This document shows positions 1 through 12,116 of a stretch of 64,000 nucleotides of DNA, piece after piece (the first letter of the stretch is position 1; every line of letters starts with the position of its first letter). The stretch lies in the NCBI GenBank assembly GCA_037179385.1, contig CM074189.1, forward strand, positions 21,029,020-21,093,019. Reading direction: 5' to 3'. The position numbers and the translations under genes are program-made. The stretch is from Holothuria scabra. Its lineage: Eukaryota; Echinodermata; Holothuroidea; Aspidochirotida; Holothuriidae. The notes beneath the pieces are model-generated. The model made no database searches, was not told where the DNA came from, and saw only the letters and a program-made list of their open reading frames with translations.

Positions 1-1489
1 TTGTAACTGATCGCGGTATTTTTTAAAAATATCTCCGAAAATTCAACTAAATTGATTACAAAATGCTCGTCAAGCCTCGTTGGTCTTTATCAAGGCTGTT
101 AAAATCGTAGATGAGTGCATACCTTTTATTTTCCTTAGCTTTAAGTAAAAAAAAAAAAAAAAAAAGCAAAAAGGCCTTTCCTCGTTCAACTTGGCATCTG
201 ATCTTAAAAAGCTCACGAGTTTTGAAAGAGGTGAATCACAGATTAGGATTAGCAGATATAAGCGATCTATATGATCCAAGATATGATTAGGTTCAAGTAG
301 CCAAGCTGTCAGGGAATGAAGTTTACCGTGTTTGAAATTCATATTATGAAGAAGGTACTCTTCTCTACGAAACTGCCCTGTGAATCCAAAAGTGTGGAAC
401 TCAGTGACAGATCCGAGAGTCAAAGATTAAGACTCTTAAAGAGTGATAATCTTTTTCGATTTCAATTTGTGGTCAATTCAAATTTATATCGAACTACTTT
501 AAATCACCCAAAGTGTTTCAGAGAGTAAGGTTATGACTGTGTAAACCATTCATTTGTTATTCCTCCAGTTCCATTTGTAGGCTTTAGTTTTTTTGTTTTT
601 GTTTTTCTTTTGAAATGCAAATTAAGAACGTGTGCAATATAAGTCCTCCGTATCTCCAACTTTGTTGGGCCTACTTTGTCCTAAAGCAAAATGTGAACAT
701 ACGCTCAAAACACAGTGGAGAGTTTTCGAAATAACTACTACATGGTATTACAAATCTAACAAAAAACTTTTGAATTCGGTGCTGGTGAATTTCAAATACC
801 CCTTCAGGACTCTGCAGGCATTGTAATTGATTTTGGAACCATGACTGGCATAATTAGGCCGCCTTCTGAACAGGTAGGAAATACGATTTGTATCTGGTTT
901 TTCTTGTGCTTCAGCTTGTTGCAAAATCTTTAAGGTTATATCTCGCCGGTCACGTCCACTTCGTGATTATTTTAGAGAACTATGTCAACTCTCGCCTTTA
1001 ACTGTTTTTCAGCCACTGAACTTTTAGCATTAGTGTATTCTCTGTCGTGTAAAAATATTGACAAAGATACTAGAATATTATGCCTCAAGCATAATTTTTT
1101 AAACTCCAGCTGGATAAAGCGAGAAACAAAATTGACATACAGTAAGAAAGTCGAGTAAATAAGTATCCAAAACCTTAAATATTTATCCTTCAACTCTTTG
1201 AGGCTGCAGTGTAAATTTCATTTTGGAGGTGCAACGCAAAGTTTTTAGCTTTTGTGTCTCCAAAGAAAAATACCTCGGAGGTACTCTTCGTTCAGCCAGG
1301 AAGCATCCGAGGGCCCTCTAATTTTACCATTTCCATTGGAATGAGGCAAAATTTAACCGCCCTATACAGTAGCTGCGCGATATTTCCCCATTCAGATTTT
1401 GCCGTTTCCTCCAAGTTAGGTCAGTTAGGAGTTTAGGTCAACCGAAAAAATAAATTAAAAACCTCTCTTGATACTTAATTTCCACTCAG
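1..1489. other. No gene recognised
   Basis: AT-rich DNA. It holds an A-run at about 147-165 and T-rich stretches near 589-610. A 117-codon frame on the minus strand crosses the A-run, so part of its product is poly-Phe and it is not credible. No splice-site chain, RNA gene or repeat was recognised. Confidence 0.6.
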
Positions 1490-1665
1490 AGATATGTTAA
1501 AACCTCTGAGCTTCCGAAGGCACCCCCCTGTACCCCACCGGGTCTTTTCCCCTAGACTTCACCCTCAAGAGCGCGCGCTTTGCGTTCGATTTCACACTGT
1601 GTGCAAAAATTTTCTTCCAAACATTTTCTTTCGCAGATAGTCTCCCCGCCCCATTAATGCACTGC
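1490..1665. repeat. GC-rich mobile-element fragment (tentative)
   Basis: A GC-rich island in AT-rich surroundings, with C-runs, CCCACCGGG and a CGCGCGC core. The composition and the 'CTTCCG...CACCCCCC' style resemble the GC-rich element complex at 19.6-22.3 kb. No termini were found, so this is only a similarity of style. Confidence 0.3.
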
Positions 1666-2858
1666 ATTGCACGTAGCGTACTGCACTTGACTGCATGATT
1701 TACGACGTATGGCACTGAACTGGACCACTGGACTGTAGGTCTACTGAACTGAACTATACGGCTAGTCATGAAATGCGGCTGTCATGCATACTTCCTGTAT
1801 TGATTGCATCTACCGTGGTAATAGATAGTTCTCACGTGACGCCATAGAAGCTTTTCATGTAGCGCATTTCAGCCATGTTTTAGGGCAATCTCTTGCATGT
1901 TCGTACATACTTTCCATTAGGCATGGTAGTTGCTAATGCCTTGTGTACTAGTGACGTTTTCAGAACTGTCTATAGGCAGATAACACCGTGTAGACTCTGA
2001 TATGAAAGTGCTAATTGCTCACTGGGCTGGGGGTCCGTTCATTCTGTAAAACCCACTTTGTCGCAGTAACTCAACACAATTAAGGTAACTTACTCTGTGC
2101 TGTGGTTCTGAGCTTAAGAAGTTATTCCTTATAATTCGCAGACTTCGTTGACCGAACTTAAAAGGTCTGTGTTGTAAGTTATCTGAATTTTACAGTGAAG
2201 TTGCAGGGTAACTTTTTGATATTTTTACATCCAACTCCGACATTCGTTTTGCTAACTAATGGAATGAGGCTATGGAAAATTCTCAATATATTTCAGTGCT
2301 CTTTTAATCCTCCGCTGCATGTTGGGATCTCTCTATAATGGAAATGTGTGTTAATCACCTCAAAATGTTGAAACTTTGGTTTACTCTACACACTTTAGTT
2401 TGTCTGTAACGAAACTGCATTAAAATGATAACGTAATCGCCATAAAGTGCATTGGTATTGCTTAGCGAAATCATTCATTGGAATGTTATGTTGGAATGAT
2501 GGATGAGTAGACTTATGCACTTATATTCTTGCCCAGTGAAACCAAAATATATACCACATTAATGTCGCGGATTTGAAACTGTCAATATATACAGCGCGCA
2601 TTGTCCAAAAATACAGTGCAGATAGAATTTTACTGGTTTCGAAGACGAGTATGAGTATAGGTACGGTAGTTATATCATTTTCACAATTAGTACGAGAACA
2701 AAATTTTTGAGCTGTGTATGTACATAAGTTCTTAACACAGCTACTTTTATTCTCTGTTTGTAACATGAGGGTCGACCCTGAGGTCAGGGGGGAAAAGATC
2801 CTCCAATTTTTTGTCTGGGGATAAAAGAGAAGATGTTTGCTATAAAAGAAACAAAACG
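1666..2858. other. No gene recognised
   Basis: Mostly unique sequence. At about 1656-1760 short words of the type GCACTG, ACTGAACTG and ACTGGAC recur irregularly, which looks like an old degenerate simple repeat. A minus-strand 117-codon frame at 2521-2874 has no recognisable domain. Confidence 0.5.
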
Positions 2859-3104
2859 CACGCTCTAAAAACACATTGGTTAGATTTTAGCAATATCGTG
2901 GTAACAGATTAAACCAACCTTTCTGTGGTGAAAAAACCAGGAAATACGAGTCAAAATTAACATTAAATTGGTAAAATTGATTAACTATTTGAAACTGATG
3001 TCATGATATTAACATTTTTGTGGTAAATTTTAATAAATCTTCCTCGGTTACATTGACCAGGGAATGGTTGGTTAATATGTTACCACAATACTTCTTAGAG
3101 TGTA
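2859..3104. repeat. Foldback element, GTGGTAAC/ACCAACC type
   Basis: The left end reads CGCTCTAAAA and the right end TTCTTAGAGTGTA, a worn version of the TACACTCTAAAA terminus seen elsewhere in the window. About 30 bp inside, TGGTAACAGATTAAACCAACC on the left is matched inverted by GGTTGGTTAATATGTTACCA on the right. The middle repeats GGTTA/TAACC and CCAGG/CCTGG in both orientations. Copy limits are approximate because the left terminus is mutated. Confidence 0.45.
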
Positions 3105-3186
3105 AATTCTACGCAGTGATTACTTTGAATTCTTGTTTACAATAAAGTGCTGGATTGAAAAAAAGTGATAACATTGCAAGATGATT

Positions 3187-3600
3187 ATACTCTAAAATCA
3201 AAAGAGTGAACTGAGTCACTCTTTGAACGAGTGAAATGTGTAAATTCACTCCATTAGAGTGATAATTCACTCCAAAAGGAGTGAAGTTCCCTCCAAAAAG
3301 AGTGAAGTTCGCTCCAAAAAGAGTGAAATTCACTAGAGGAAGAGGAAAAATTCACTCTTCCACGAGTGCCTGCAATGATCGCTCTTTTTTTTAAGAGCGA
3401 TCACTGTGGGCACTCCATCAAGAGGGAAACTTCACTCGTTTTAAGAGAATTTTACTCTTTTTGGAGTGAACTCCACTCTTTATGGAGGGAACTTCACTCC
3501 TCTTGGAGTGAATTATCACTCTTATGAAGCGAATTTATACTTTTCACTCTCACTCGATCAAAGAGTGACTAAGTTCACTCTTTTGATTTTAGAGTGTATA
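3187..3600. mobile_element. Foldback MITE family A (GAGTGAA type), full copy
   Basis: Both ends read TACTCTAAAATCAAAAGAGTGAAC in inverted orientation, and almost the whole 414 bp folds back on itself. The arms are made of GAGTGAA/TTCACTC blocks about every 20 bp, in alternating orientation. The centre is an inner hairpin around GATCGCTC-T(n)-GAGCGATC. No coding capacity. The flanks are TA-rich, as expected for a TA target. The left flank AAGATGATTATA matches the minisatellite unit that starts at the right end. Confidence 0.85.
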
Positions 3601-3927
3601 TAATTACCAAACAAAGTGCAGGGGCGTGTAATTTTTGGTTGGTGAAAGATGATTATATAATTACCAAAAAAAGTGCAGGGGCGTGTCATTTTTGATTGGT
3701 GGAAGATGATTATATAATAACCAAACAAAGTGCAGGGGCGTGTCATTTTTGGTTGGTGGAAGGTGATTATATAATTACCAAACAAAGTGCAGGGGCGTGC
3801 CATTTTTGGTTGGTGGAAGATGATTATATAATTACCAAACAAAGTGCAGGGGCGTGCCATTTTTGGTTGGTGGAAGATGATTATATAATTACCAAACAAA
3901 GTGCAGGGGCGTGTCATTTTTGGTTGG
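3601..3927 (+). repeat. Minisatellite, 57-bp unit, about six copies
   Basis: The anchor GTGCAGGGGCGTG recurs at 3616, 3673, 3730, 3787, 3844 and 3901, exactly 57 bp apart. Units differ by a few substitutions. Because 57 is divisible by three, both strands stay open through the array, and the frames at 3558-3917 (minus) and 3696-3947 (plus) are by-products. The array starts directly at the right end of the foldback element. Confidence 0.9.
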
Positions 3928-3983
3928 AGAAGGACAAAGTTGACTGACCATTCCCCCTTCGTGACCTCGGTTTTGAGAATGGA

Positions 3984-4222
3984 TACACTCTAAATAACGT
4001 GTTCATCAATTAAACACTTCATTTGACCCATTTTGTGAACACGTTTAAACTGTAAACGTATTGACCGAATAGACACTAAACGTTAAACAAAGAAAAGTGT
4101 TTAAAGGCAAAATGTTTAGGAATTTGACGGGCTTGTTTATTATCGAAATGTGATGGCCAAAAAGGGGGCGAAAATGTGTTTAGAGAGGCGTTTGATTCCT
4201 AAACACATTTTTTTAGAGTGTA
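3984..4222. mobile_element. Foldback element, GTGTTTA type
   Basis: It begins TACACTCTAAAT and ends TTTTTTTAGAGTGTA, matching the family A termini. The 239-bp interior has no GAGTGAA blocks. Instead it iterates GTGTTTA(A/G), AAACAC and AAACGT words in both orientations, for example CTAAACACATTT near the right end against GTGTTTAG words further in. The arms pair less well than in the 29.8-kb copy. No ORF. Confidence 0.7.
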
Positions 4223-5904
4223 CAAGAGGAGAGAATATGGAGGGTATCCTCCCTTTTTTATTTTGTTTGTTTGGTTTTTTTCTACTGTCCCGGATGGCCT
4301 AAATGCGACATGATGCTGACCTACGAGTTGAATTACTCCCTTCTTATTTAACCCTTACACAATTTTATATCTACTTGTAACATCTGGTAAAATATAGGTA
4401 GGCCTATGTGGACATTTTAAGGGAGGGGTGGGGGTTAGGGAGTAAAGAGTTTATAAAAAAAAATTATTAGATATATCTACAGAAGGGTTCTCGCGAGTGC
4501 AAAACGTCCAGGTCCATAGCCAGAAAAGACAGGCTAAAGGGGTTTAAAAAGAAAGAAAGAAAAAAAAAAAAAACAATCAGCGGCTGGGAGTTGCTCTACT
4601 GTTATGTAACACTCCTTATTGACAACATCATATCTTTACTTACAAAGTAAACGGTTGTGTATGCAACTTCCTCTTCGAAAGAAGCATCTTTCTGAATATT
4701 ATCTGCAATGATGAACTCTATAGTTTGCCTGCTCAAAGTGTTGTTTACTTCTAATTTTCAAGTATAATTTTCATTCAGGTGTATAAACTTGGATAGTATT
4801 TCTCATTTCGCAAAAGATGAGCTGTTGCCAAATAATCGTGCACTGTTTTTATAAGTGCTTGAATTTCTAAATATGTTATTTTCGATCTTGTTTGTCTGCG
4901 TCGCTGACCGTCGGAAAAACATGGACGTGATACGTACGAATGTCCTTATGTGTTTTGTAAACCGATATGGAGCAGTTGTCAAGGACGAAATTCAGCGCTT
5001 AAGAAAGAAACACCGCCCTCATTATACTGTAGAAAGAGAAGGCAACGGTTCAAACTTGAAATGACTGGAGTTGGGGCAGGAGCATATGCCGGGGGGTTGG
5101 GGGTGGTGGAGAGGGGTGCACCAAGAAAACCCGAATTCATAAGGAAGCCTCGTGGTAGCATCATGGTACCAACAGGTCTATTTTACGTTCAAAATCATAC
5201 AACCTAATCTAGTCACTTACTAAATGAAATGGTTCCAGCTGGAGACCCGTCAATGCAGTGAGCGGTTCAGCTCCATGTTCTGACCCTTTTTTAGAGAGTT
5301 TTAGAGAAATTTTAAATATTTAATTAGGAAATTGCCAGCAAAAGCCCTCGATTTGTATGCGAATTGAGCAAAAATTACACTTTTGACAAATTTCTGAGTG
5401 ACACAATATTCTCCATTTATTTTACATTTATAGGCCTATCATTAGTCAACCCGTTTTATGTCATACTTTTTGATAGCCTCAAGTCCATTGCGGACTGGTG
5501 ACCATGCGTTATTCAGGGACTAACTTACGTTGATAATCAACGCACTCAGTTAAGTTTAATCCATTTTACTCGTGTTGTGCTTTTCTAACGTGTTTTATTG
5601 GTACAAAAATCAAATCATTGTTCCAATTAATATATATAAGTGATCAAGGTATAGTAACTCTGGACCTGTGCATTAGACAAATATAATGCACTCTCGGAAG
5701 TCACTGGATGCCTTCGTCCATCCTTTGGAATTACCTTCAATCGTGCATTATCCTAAGCTTGTGCACTTTTCATTGTTGCTGAACATTTGACCTGTGTTTC
5801 CTTTGGTTTTACTTCCCGTATAAATTCATATTAATTTCACACGGTTCTTGTATTGAGCTTGTTTCAGTTAATGTCATGTATTTTTTCCTGTTTTTTTTTT
5901 TTTT
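4223..5904. other. No gene recognised
   Basis: Contains homopolymer runs (A near 4560-4573, T at 5891-5904) and a G-rich patch near 5085-5120. A 69-codon plus-strand frame at 4855-5064 starts with a hydrophobic stretch but has no family resemblance I can name. Confidence 0.5.
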
Positions 5905-6048
5905 CTAATGTCCTCACGACCCTCTGGCAAATGCCCGCTCAGCGAAACCAAACTTTAAACTGCTTCCCTCAGACCATTTACATCATTGGTTTGTCATATA
6001 ACGGCTCCAAGTTCTAGACTAGCTGGAAAGAACAGATACCACGCATGT
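5905..6048 (-). repeat. U2-snRNA-derived retroposon, internally deleted copy
   Basis: Read on the minus strand, the copy starts near CATGCGTGGTATCTGTTCTT, which matches roughly nucleotides 28-47 of U2 snRNA. It continues into a body shared with the copy at 49.25-49.46 kb: GGAGCC/GGCTCC, TGACA, GGTCTGA, GGGAAGCAGTTTAAAGTTTGG and CCAGAG. About 55 bp present in that copy are missing here, and the first ~27 nt of U2 are lost. On this strand it ends at an A-run of about 14 (the T-run at 5891-5904), a sign of retroposition. Confidence 0.6.
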
Positions 6049-8734
6049 CATTATTTATTTCTGATAATTAACACCCTTAACTGTTCTTGCAGACCTGTCT
6101 GCTAATATAGATTCATAAATTACGGTACCTCCTAAAACACTAAAGACGTTTGTTTCAATAACAAGGCCTTCTTTCGACTAAAAGTCTCCTTGAACTGTTG
6201 AAAGTACCATGTTTAGCACCCGCTCTTTAAATGTACTTCACCGCTGAACATAAAGTTTGTCTCGAAGCGACGGCACTCTTACGACACTTTTACAGGCATG
6301 TTATGACTATACCCAGTTGATTGGGCCCCTGTTGAATATCCATGTAACGTAGAAAATGAAAGTAACCGATCCGTTATCTTATAAAATCCCAGATTCGTAG
6401 AGGGATGTCTACGTACAAGTTTCTAATGCATGCTTCACATGTCAAAACCAATTACATCGACCCAGTATCGACAATAAAACCCCTCTCTCCGTCCCTTCGA
6501 CTAAAACTTAAATCTCCTGCTTCCGATCTAATCCTCGACATTCTATGAATTCCAAATGAATGAGAGAGACTCGATTTTGTTCGATTGCGTTCCGTTGCGT
6601 TTCGGTATTTATTTTAAGTTATTCGATTCTTGAGCAAAGCCCTATCTTTTCACACTTGATTACTCACTCAGGATGCAGTCACTACGGGCGTATCACCGAC
6701 AGGCCTTATGAAATTTCCAACTTTCTTCGGAAATTAACCATTTTCCACAGAAAACACCTGGCTCGCCTGTGACAATGAACGCAACTCACTAATTTCATTT
6801 AGTGTGTCACCGCCTTAGCTTAATGGATTTTAATTGGCGGCCAGTCTGTTTTACGGCTAAGGTGATAAATGGGTCAGAGAGAATTCAAGTTAAAAAGAGC
6901 GACTTCATCCATTCTCCGGTGGAATTGAATCAAGTCGTTTTTTGGAAATATCAGTTTTGATCATAATTAGATAAACTCCTATAAAACTTCAGGGAAGACA
7001 CTTTTGGAACATTTTAGCCGCTCGGGCTAAAGATCTTGAAATCAGAATACGAATTCATTTGAATGAGTGATTCTGTCAAGTTAGGAAAGGAGTTATGAAT
7101 TGCACAATTTCATGATCGAGATGTAACCGTTACGTACGGCCCTCATTTCAATTGCGAATGTTCTTCAGTATTCAAATTCTCAAATTCTAAATTAGGCCAC
7201 CGGTGACATGAAGCCCATTTCTCCATAGAGAGGAAAAACAAATCCATGAAGAAGCTTCCCTCTGATAGGAAGAGATGACAACTATAGTGACACATGACAA
7301 GGAACAGATACCAAACTATATGTCGCTCTCAGGAGAGTGAAAGTGATGAAGAAATTGAACAGAATAACAAACAAAGAGGACAGAAGACGAACGTACAACA
7401 GTTGACTACATTTTGAAGGTACTCGAAAATCTAGGAGCTTCCGTCATTTCGCCAGTAGAATGGAAGACCTCCGTGAACTAAATTGTTTAGGATAGTAACG
7501 CCCTGGAAATGCAAATTAGGCAATACATTACCTGTCTGACGCACATTTAGGAGCACTACTATTAACATAAAGATGGCTCTACAGATATACACTACGGTCT
7601 TGTTCATCTTATCAGGCCATTGTCAAAACGGCCTTAAAATCTCTAGAAACGAAACACTGTCAACAAATCACTGTCAATTTCAGGAGCAAAAAGAGATACA
7701 TAAAGATTACACGAGCGTTCTCGTAAATATTCGCCAGAATTTTGCTGTATAGTTTTCATGTATCTCTTTATTTTTTTGTTCTATTAATTTTCAAGGATTT
7801 TGAACAGTGCATGATTTTACACCATGTTATGGCCAGAAAATATTCTTTTCGTTTTAACTTTAGTGGTATTTGTAAAAGTACGCATTCATTCATCAAAAAG
7901 TTACTAAACTTTCCCGAAGTATGGGGGCTGTAAATCCTATTAGCAACATTCACCAATTCCTCATAACAAGCAGTTGGAAAAATGATTCGGTGGTACGTAG
8001 ATCTCTGTATGTGAAAATTATGCGTCAAGCTCGAGGGTGAGTAGCTTAAACATGATAAGCAGTCATACCAATTTGAAGTAGTGTAGTAGACTGTCTTGTT
8101 CATGATACGCTCTTAAGAGTCATGTGACAATCATTTTTCTCCTGTAAATGTGACAATGTTAGGAGGAACTGCTTGGTTTACTCTAAATATGCAATATTGA
8201 AGTCCTAAAATATTATAAAAGATATTTTGAGGGGGAATAAAAAGACAAAAATTATGGGATCTAGCTGTTGTTTCAAAACGCGTTTGGGTTCCCTGCTCTA
8301 GCCCTTTAAGATAATTTTTTATCTCTAAACATCACAATGGAAAAACCGACGAGAGAGTATATACAAAATACAGTGCATGCATATACAGTGCATCAACTTG
8401 TAACGAAACAATTAGCCGTCTGGTAGAGGGCGCGCTAGAATTGCGGTATGATATTTAGGTTATCATTTTCTGTATTATAGCACGATTTCATCTTTTATCT
8501 TTTTTAACACGACATTTAGTATGTGAATACACGAATGAGTCTCAAATGATACATTTGCATCCAAACTCTTTTCAGGCAACTATTTGGCTGTTGCACGATC
8601 TTCTTGGCTATCAACGCATGCGCAATGAGCTGTGAATTCTGGAATCAGCTTGTTTCTTTGAATACATTTTGCGAAAATTTAAAGTATCAAAAAAAAAAAA
8701 AAAAAAAATGGAGACCCGATTCTGCATGAGTATG
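6049..8734. other. No gene recognised
   Basis: Unique-looking AT-rich sequence with only short open frames (up to about 111 codons at 7768-8103, minus, no domain). An A-run of about 20 at 8689-8708 is followed shortly by a foldback fragment. I saw no RNA gene or repeated element here. Confidence 0.5.
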
Positions 8735-8952
8735 CACTTTAAGATCAAACGAGTGACTGCAATGATCATTCATTTTTAATAGTGATTACTTTAGTTACTA
8801 TATCAAGAGTGAAATTTCTGTCTTTTTGAGGGAATTTTACTCTTTTAGAGTGAATTACACTATTCGTGAAGTAAATTAACACTCTGATGTAGTGAATTAA
8901 CGATTTTCACTCTGTGGGAGAGTGACTAACTTCATTCTTTTGATTTTAGAGT
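8735..8952. mobile_element. Foldback MITE family A, copy with a deleted arm
   Basis: The left terminus CACTTTAAGATCAAACGAGTGA is followed at once by the central GCAATGATCATTC, so most of the left arm is missing. The right arm is nearly complete, running through TTTTACTC/GAGTGAAT blocks to CATTCTTTTGATTTTAGAGTA. The copy is more diverged than those at 3.2 and 11.5 kb, so it is probably older. Confidence 0.75.
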
Positions 8953-10841
8953 AAGTTTCTTCATCGTGCACGTATGACATAATCTCTACCGCTCCACTTA
9001 AACATTTACCTACAAATTATAAGAGACACGGAGAAACCATCACGTGCAGGCTGTACTTCCAAAATATCACGTGTACTCCCAAAATAAGTTTTACGCATAG
9101 TCATTGCATACTTGCTCTGTGCCTCTCATCTTTATTGAAGCTTCACCGCTTGGAGTTTAATATATTTCTGCTATTTGAAAAGTAGTGGCTGGAAACTTCA
9201 AGATGCCTCTTGATACTCCCCCCTTATCAAACATGCCATGCACGTCACTATGGCAGTATATAGAACTTATATTGCGTGATGAGTTTTAAGACGCACTTGG
9301 AAAAAAATCAAGGTAAATGGCTCTTGGCTAGAGACCAGAGCGACACTTTTGATCACAGCAGTTTGCAAAGCTTCATCAACGTACTTCGAATATTTTGTCT
9401 CCTTTTAGGGTTTACCATTTTAGTTCTATCCTACCTTTCATGAATTATTCACCATTCTAAGGACAGCACAGACGTGTGTGTATACTATTACACATGTATG
9501 CATTACTGTCTCATAATCCAGTGCATGCTGTGACTAAAGTCGCAGCAGATGTTTCCGTACTTTCAGCCTTCCACGGTTCTAAAAAATCCGCTGTCCTTGT
9601 ATACGATTCATTTAATTCTTCCATTCCCAAAAGAACAAAAGCTGTAAGTAGAGAAAAATCCGAAGAATATTAGTATGAATCAAGTTTGCACAATTATTAT
9701 CAAAATGGCAATTCTGGCATTGAAAAATTGCATTTGCCGAACTGTATTTTTATGCAAAGGAAATTGAACATTTTTGTCTCCCAAATTTATGTTCGCATCC
9801 AAAACCCTGGTCTTAAGATGACCTATCTTTTTGTTCGAAAAGTTCGCGCCACCCAACCTGATTTTAGGAACATGTTCATTAAGATTGATCATATGGTTAG
9901 AATAAAAAAAAAAACATTGATTGGTTTAGAAAAACATTTTGTTTTATGTATATGGGGGATAAGGTTACTAGTATAAATTAGTGGTCTGCGTTTAGGAATT
10001 GTGAGTTGGGGGTGGTAAAAGCTGAATTTCCCCAACTGACACGGACAGTAATCTACTTGGAAACTGAAACGTTTTCGACATCGAATATAGCTAAAGGCAG
10101 GGTGATTGTTTCCTAATGACCAGTATGAAGGTAGATACTGCAGGGTACTGCAGGGTGTCGGGTTAGTCAGGCTAACCCTTCAGACTAACCCTTCTCTAGA
10201 TGGTGATTTGCGGGTGAATTGGTAACCCAACCTGACTGAAATGTTCAGACCCTTCGACGTCAGGGAGCATACAGCACTAATTTTAAAAATCCAGTGAGGG
10301 TGGAACAACCAGCCGACACATATATAATTATCACAGCTCTGTTATCATTGGTCATCTTGAAATCAGTGTTACTTTTTATTACATGTATCCCGTAACACTT
10401 GTTCCAAATACCTGTTCTCAAGTGTCGAGTTATTATGAACAGCTCTATTCCGAATATTTCCAAAAGTTATCCACCGTAATGATGACGCGAGACATTTAGA
10501 CAGGTTTAGAGATTACCGTATGCCATCTTTATTTTATGTGCTAAACGTCTCGGTTAGAGTGAAACAATTTGAGGCTTTGAAACAATATTTAAATAAGGGA
10601 CAATAAGATGTGTACTCTTCTTGCTCGGTCAGCCTCGGCTAGATCACTCACTAGTGATTTTCCATGACCAGCTGATTTTCCCCCGAGTACGGTACTTTCA
10701 GAGATGGGAGCCATGACTCCCGCCATATTGTGCACGAAACTTGATACAAATGTGGAAGTGTGGTTATACGTCATCTTTGAACGTACCATGTATAACAAAG
10801 TTCGATTGCCACTGTCATAATGTTAAGTAGCTCATCATGGC
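8953..10841. other. No gene recognised
   Basis: AT-rich unique DNA. Overlapping frames of 96 codons (9686-9976, plus) and 70 codons (9680-9892, minus) lie opposite each other and show no domain. Around 10140-10200 there is a short duplicated phrase (GCAGGGT repeated, then AGACTAACCCTTC-type words), too short to classify. Confidence 0.5.
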
Positions 10842-10844
10842 TTA

Positions 10845-11173
10845 AAGGTCCCATTTCCCACCCCAAACAGTACCGATTCTCCTAACTTCTTACTTAAGCC
10901 CCTTCCACAATTGTGTGAAATTCATCCTAATCCAGACACAATCTTAGTTTATTGCTTCAAGGTGAATATAGAAAAGTGCAATGTGTATAATCAAGGAGGT
11001 TACTTGTAGAACCTCCTTGGTATAATCAAAACACTCTTAGTACAGTACATGCTGTGTAATATAAGCTCTTGTCCTCTGCATTGTTTGAATAAGCTTTCAA
11101 TCAAAGGACTGAGCCAATGAGAATTTCTGTAAACCCCGACAAGAATTGTAGTTTGGGGTGAGAGGATTGGCCT
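10845..11173 (+). mobile_element. Harbinger-like MITE (CTCACCCCAAAC ends), copy a
   Basis: Flanked by TTA on both sides (10842-10844 and 11174-11176). The ends are AAGGTCCCATTTCCCACCCC on the left and the inverted GGGGTGAGAGGATTGGCCT on the right. The ~329-bp body carries GTACCGATTCTCCTAAC, AATCCAGACACAATC and CATGCTGTGTAATATAAGC, shared with copies at 38.3, 42.7, 48.1, 48.2 and 56.0 kb. It has no ORF. The 3-bp TTA duplication fits PIF/Harbinger elements; the superfamily name is inferred from that alone. Confidence 0.8.
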
Positions 11174-11280
11174 TTAGAAAAAGTTCGAAATTTTGGTCTT
11201 CCTTGTGGCGTTCCCGCGTATAAGGTGTGTGTCAAAACAGCGTAAAGGGTGAGAGACTTTTGCTTACAATAAACTGTAAG

Positions 11281-11466
11281 TCGGGCCGGCTACGGCCTGT
11301 TTCCAGCTGTGGCTCACTTGCTTGTTTTCCCCACGCTATTGCTTATGCTGAGAACAAACCGCAATGGCTGTAGGTTCCATTTTTAAGGTCTTCGGAATGT
11401 CTTGTCCAGGAATCGAACTCAACATTTTCCATCTGAAATTCGAATGCTCTATGAAGTCATAATTGA
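11281..11466 (-). repeat. tRNA-derived SINE, copy with tRNA-like head
   Basis: Read on the minus strand, a tRNA-like head contains CATAGAGC (D-arm side) and a B-box-like GAGTTCGATTCCTGGAC. It is followed by the shared SINE body GGAACCTACAGCCATTG, CAGCATAAGCAATAG, GGGGAAAACAAGCAAGTGAG and CCACAGCTGGAAACAGGC. The usual distal tail (TTGGAAACTGGGCCGTAAAA) is absent, so the 3' part is truncated. Confidence 0.7.
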
Positions 11467-11542
11467 GAGACTTATATTATATTGCTGAGATTACAGGCCT
11501 AAGCATGATTTCAATCCCAGGAGAACCATGTAAACGTACATT

Positions 11543-11906
11543 TACACTCTAAAATCAAAAGAGTGAACTTAGTCACTCATTGATAGAGCGAAAAGTGTAA
11601 ATTCACTCCATTAGAGTGATAATTCACTCCAAAAGGAGTGAAACTCACTCCAAAAAGAGTGAAACTCACTCGAGGAAGAGGGAAAATTCACTCTTCCACG
11701 AGTGCCTGCAATGATCACTCTTTTTTTAAGAGTGATTATTGTGGGCACTCCATCGAGAGTAAAACTTCACTCGTTTTGAGGGAATTTCACTCTTTTTGGA
11801 GTGAATTTCAATCTTCTTGGAGTAAATTATTACTCCAATGGAGTGAATTCACACTTTTCACTCTATCAAAGAGCGACTAAGTTCACTCTTTTGATTTTAG
11901 AGTGTA
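11543..11906. mobile_element. Foldback MITE family A, full copy
   Basis: TACACTCTAAAATCAAAAGA at the left and its inverse at the right bound a 364-bp foldback. GAGTGAA/TTCACTC blocks alternate along both arms, and the centre is AATGATCACTC-T(n)-GAGTGATTATT. The sequence is very close to the 3.2-kb copy. The start of a small open frame at 11638-11880 is a by-product of the GAGTGAAACTC blocks. Confidence 0.9.
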
Positions 11907-12035
11907 TAAGCGGGTAGAAGGTAGTAGGTATGCATCGGTAACCCCTGGTACTTTGGACACGTTCTTAAATTAGGTTGTCTTTGTGGTGATGTAACCTTCT
12001 TCTCCAACAAGGTACAAAACTTAGTACCAAATACA

Positions 12036-12116
12036 AGCCAGTGAGCCACGAACTTAAAAAGGGTCGTGTAAGGCCCTACTAGAAAGGGAGTTGTAAATCT
12101 CCATCTAACTAACATA
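12036..12116 (+). repeat. tRNA-derived SINE, 3' fragment
   Basis: Only the distal body is present: CAGTGAGCCAC, AAAAAGGGTCGTG and the terminal CTCCATCTAACTAACATA. It matches the end of the copies at 25.6, 44.3 and 59.9 kb. No tRNA-like head. Confidence 0.6.

Noticed and set aside
3187..3600. CRISPR-like array because of regularly spaced GAGTGAA words
   Set aside because: The words alternate in orientation, there are no unique spacers of constant length, and the genome is evidently eukaryotic.
3558..3947. 119-codon (minus) and 83-codon (plus) frames with repeated peptides
   Set aside because: A 57-bp unit is 19 codons, so the array is open in frame on both strands. No start context or flanking coding sequence.
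11918..11940. let-7-like text (GGTAGAAGGTAGTAGGTATG)
   Set aside because: The seed GAGGTAG is absent and no complementary arm forms a precursor hairpin nearby.
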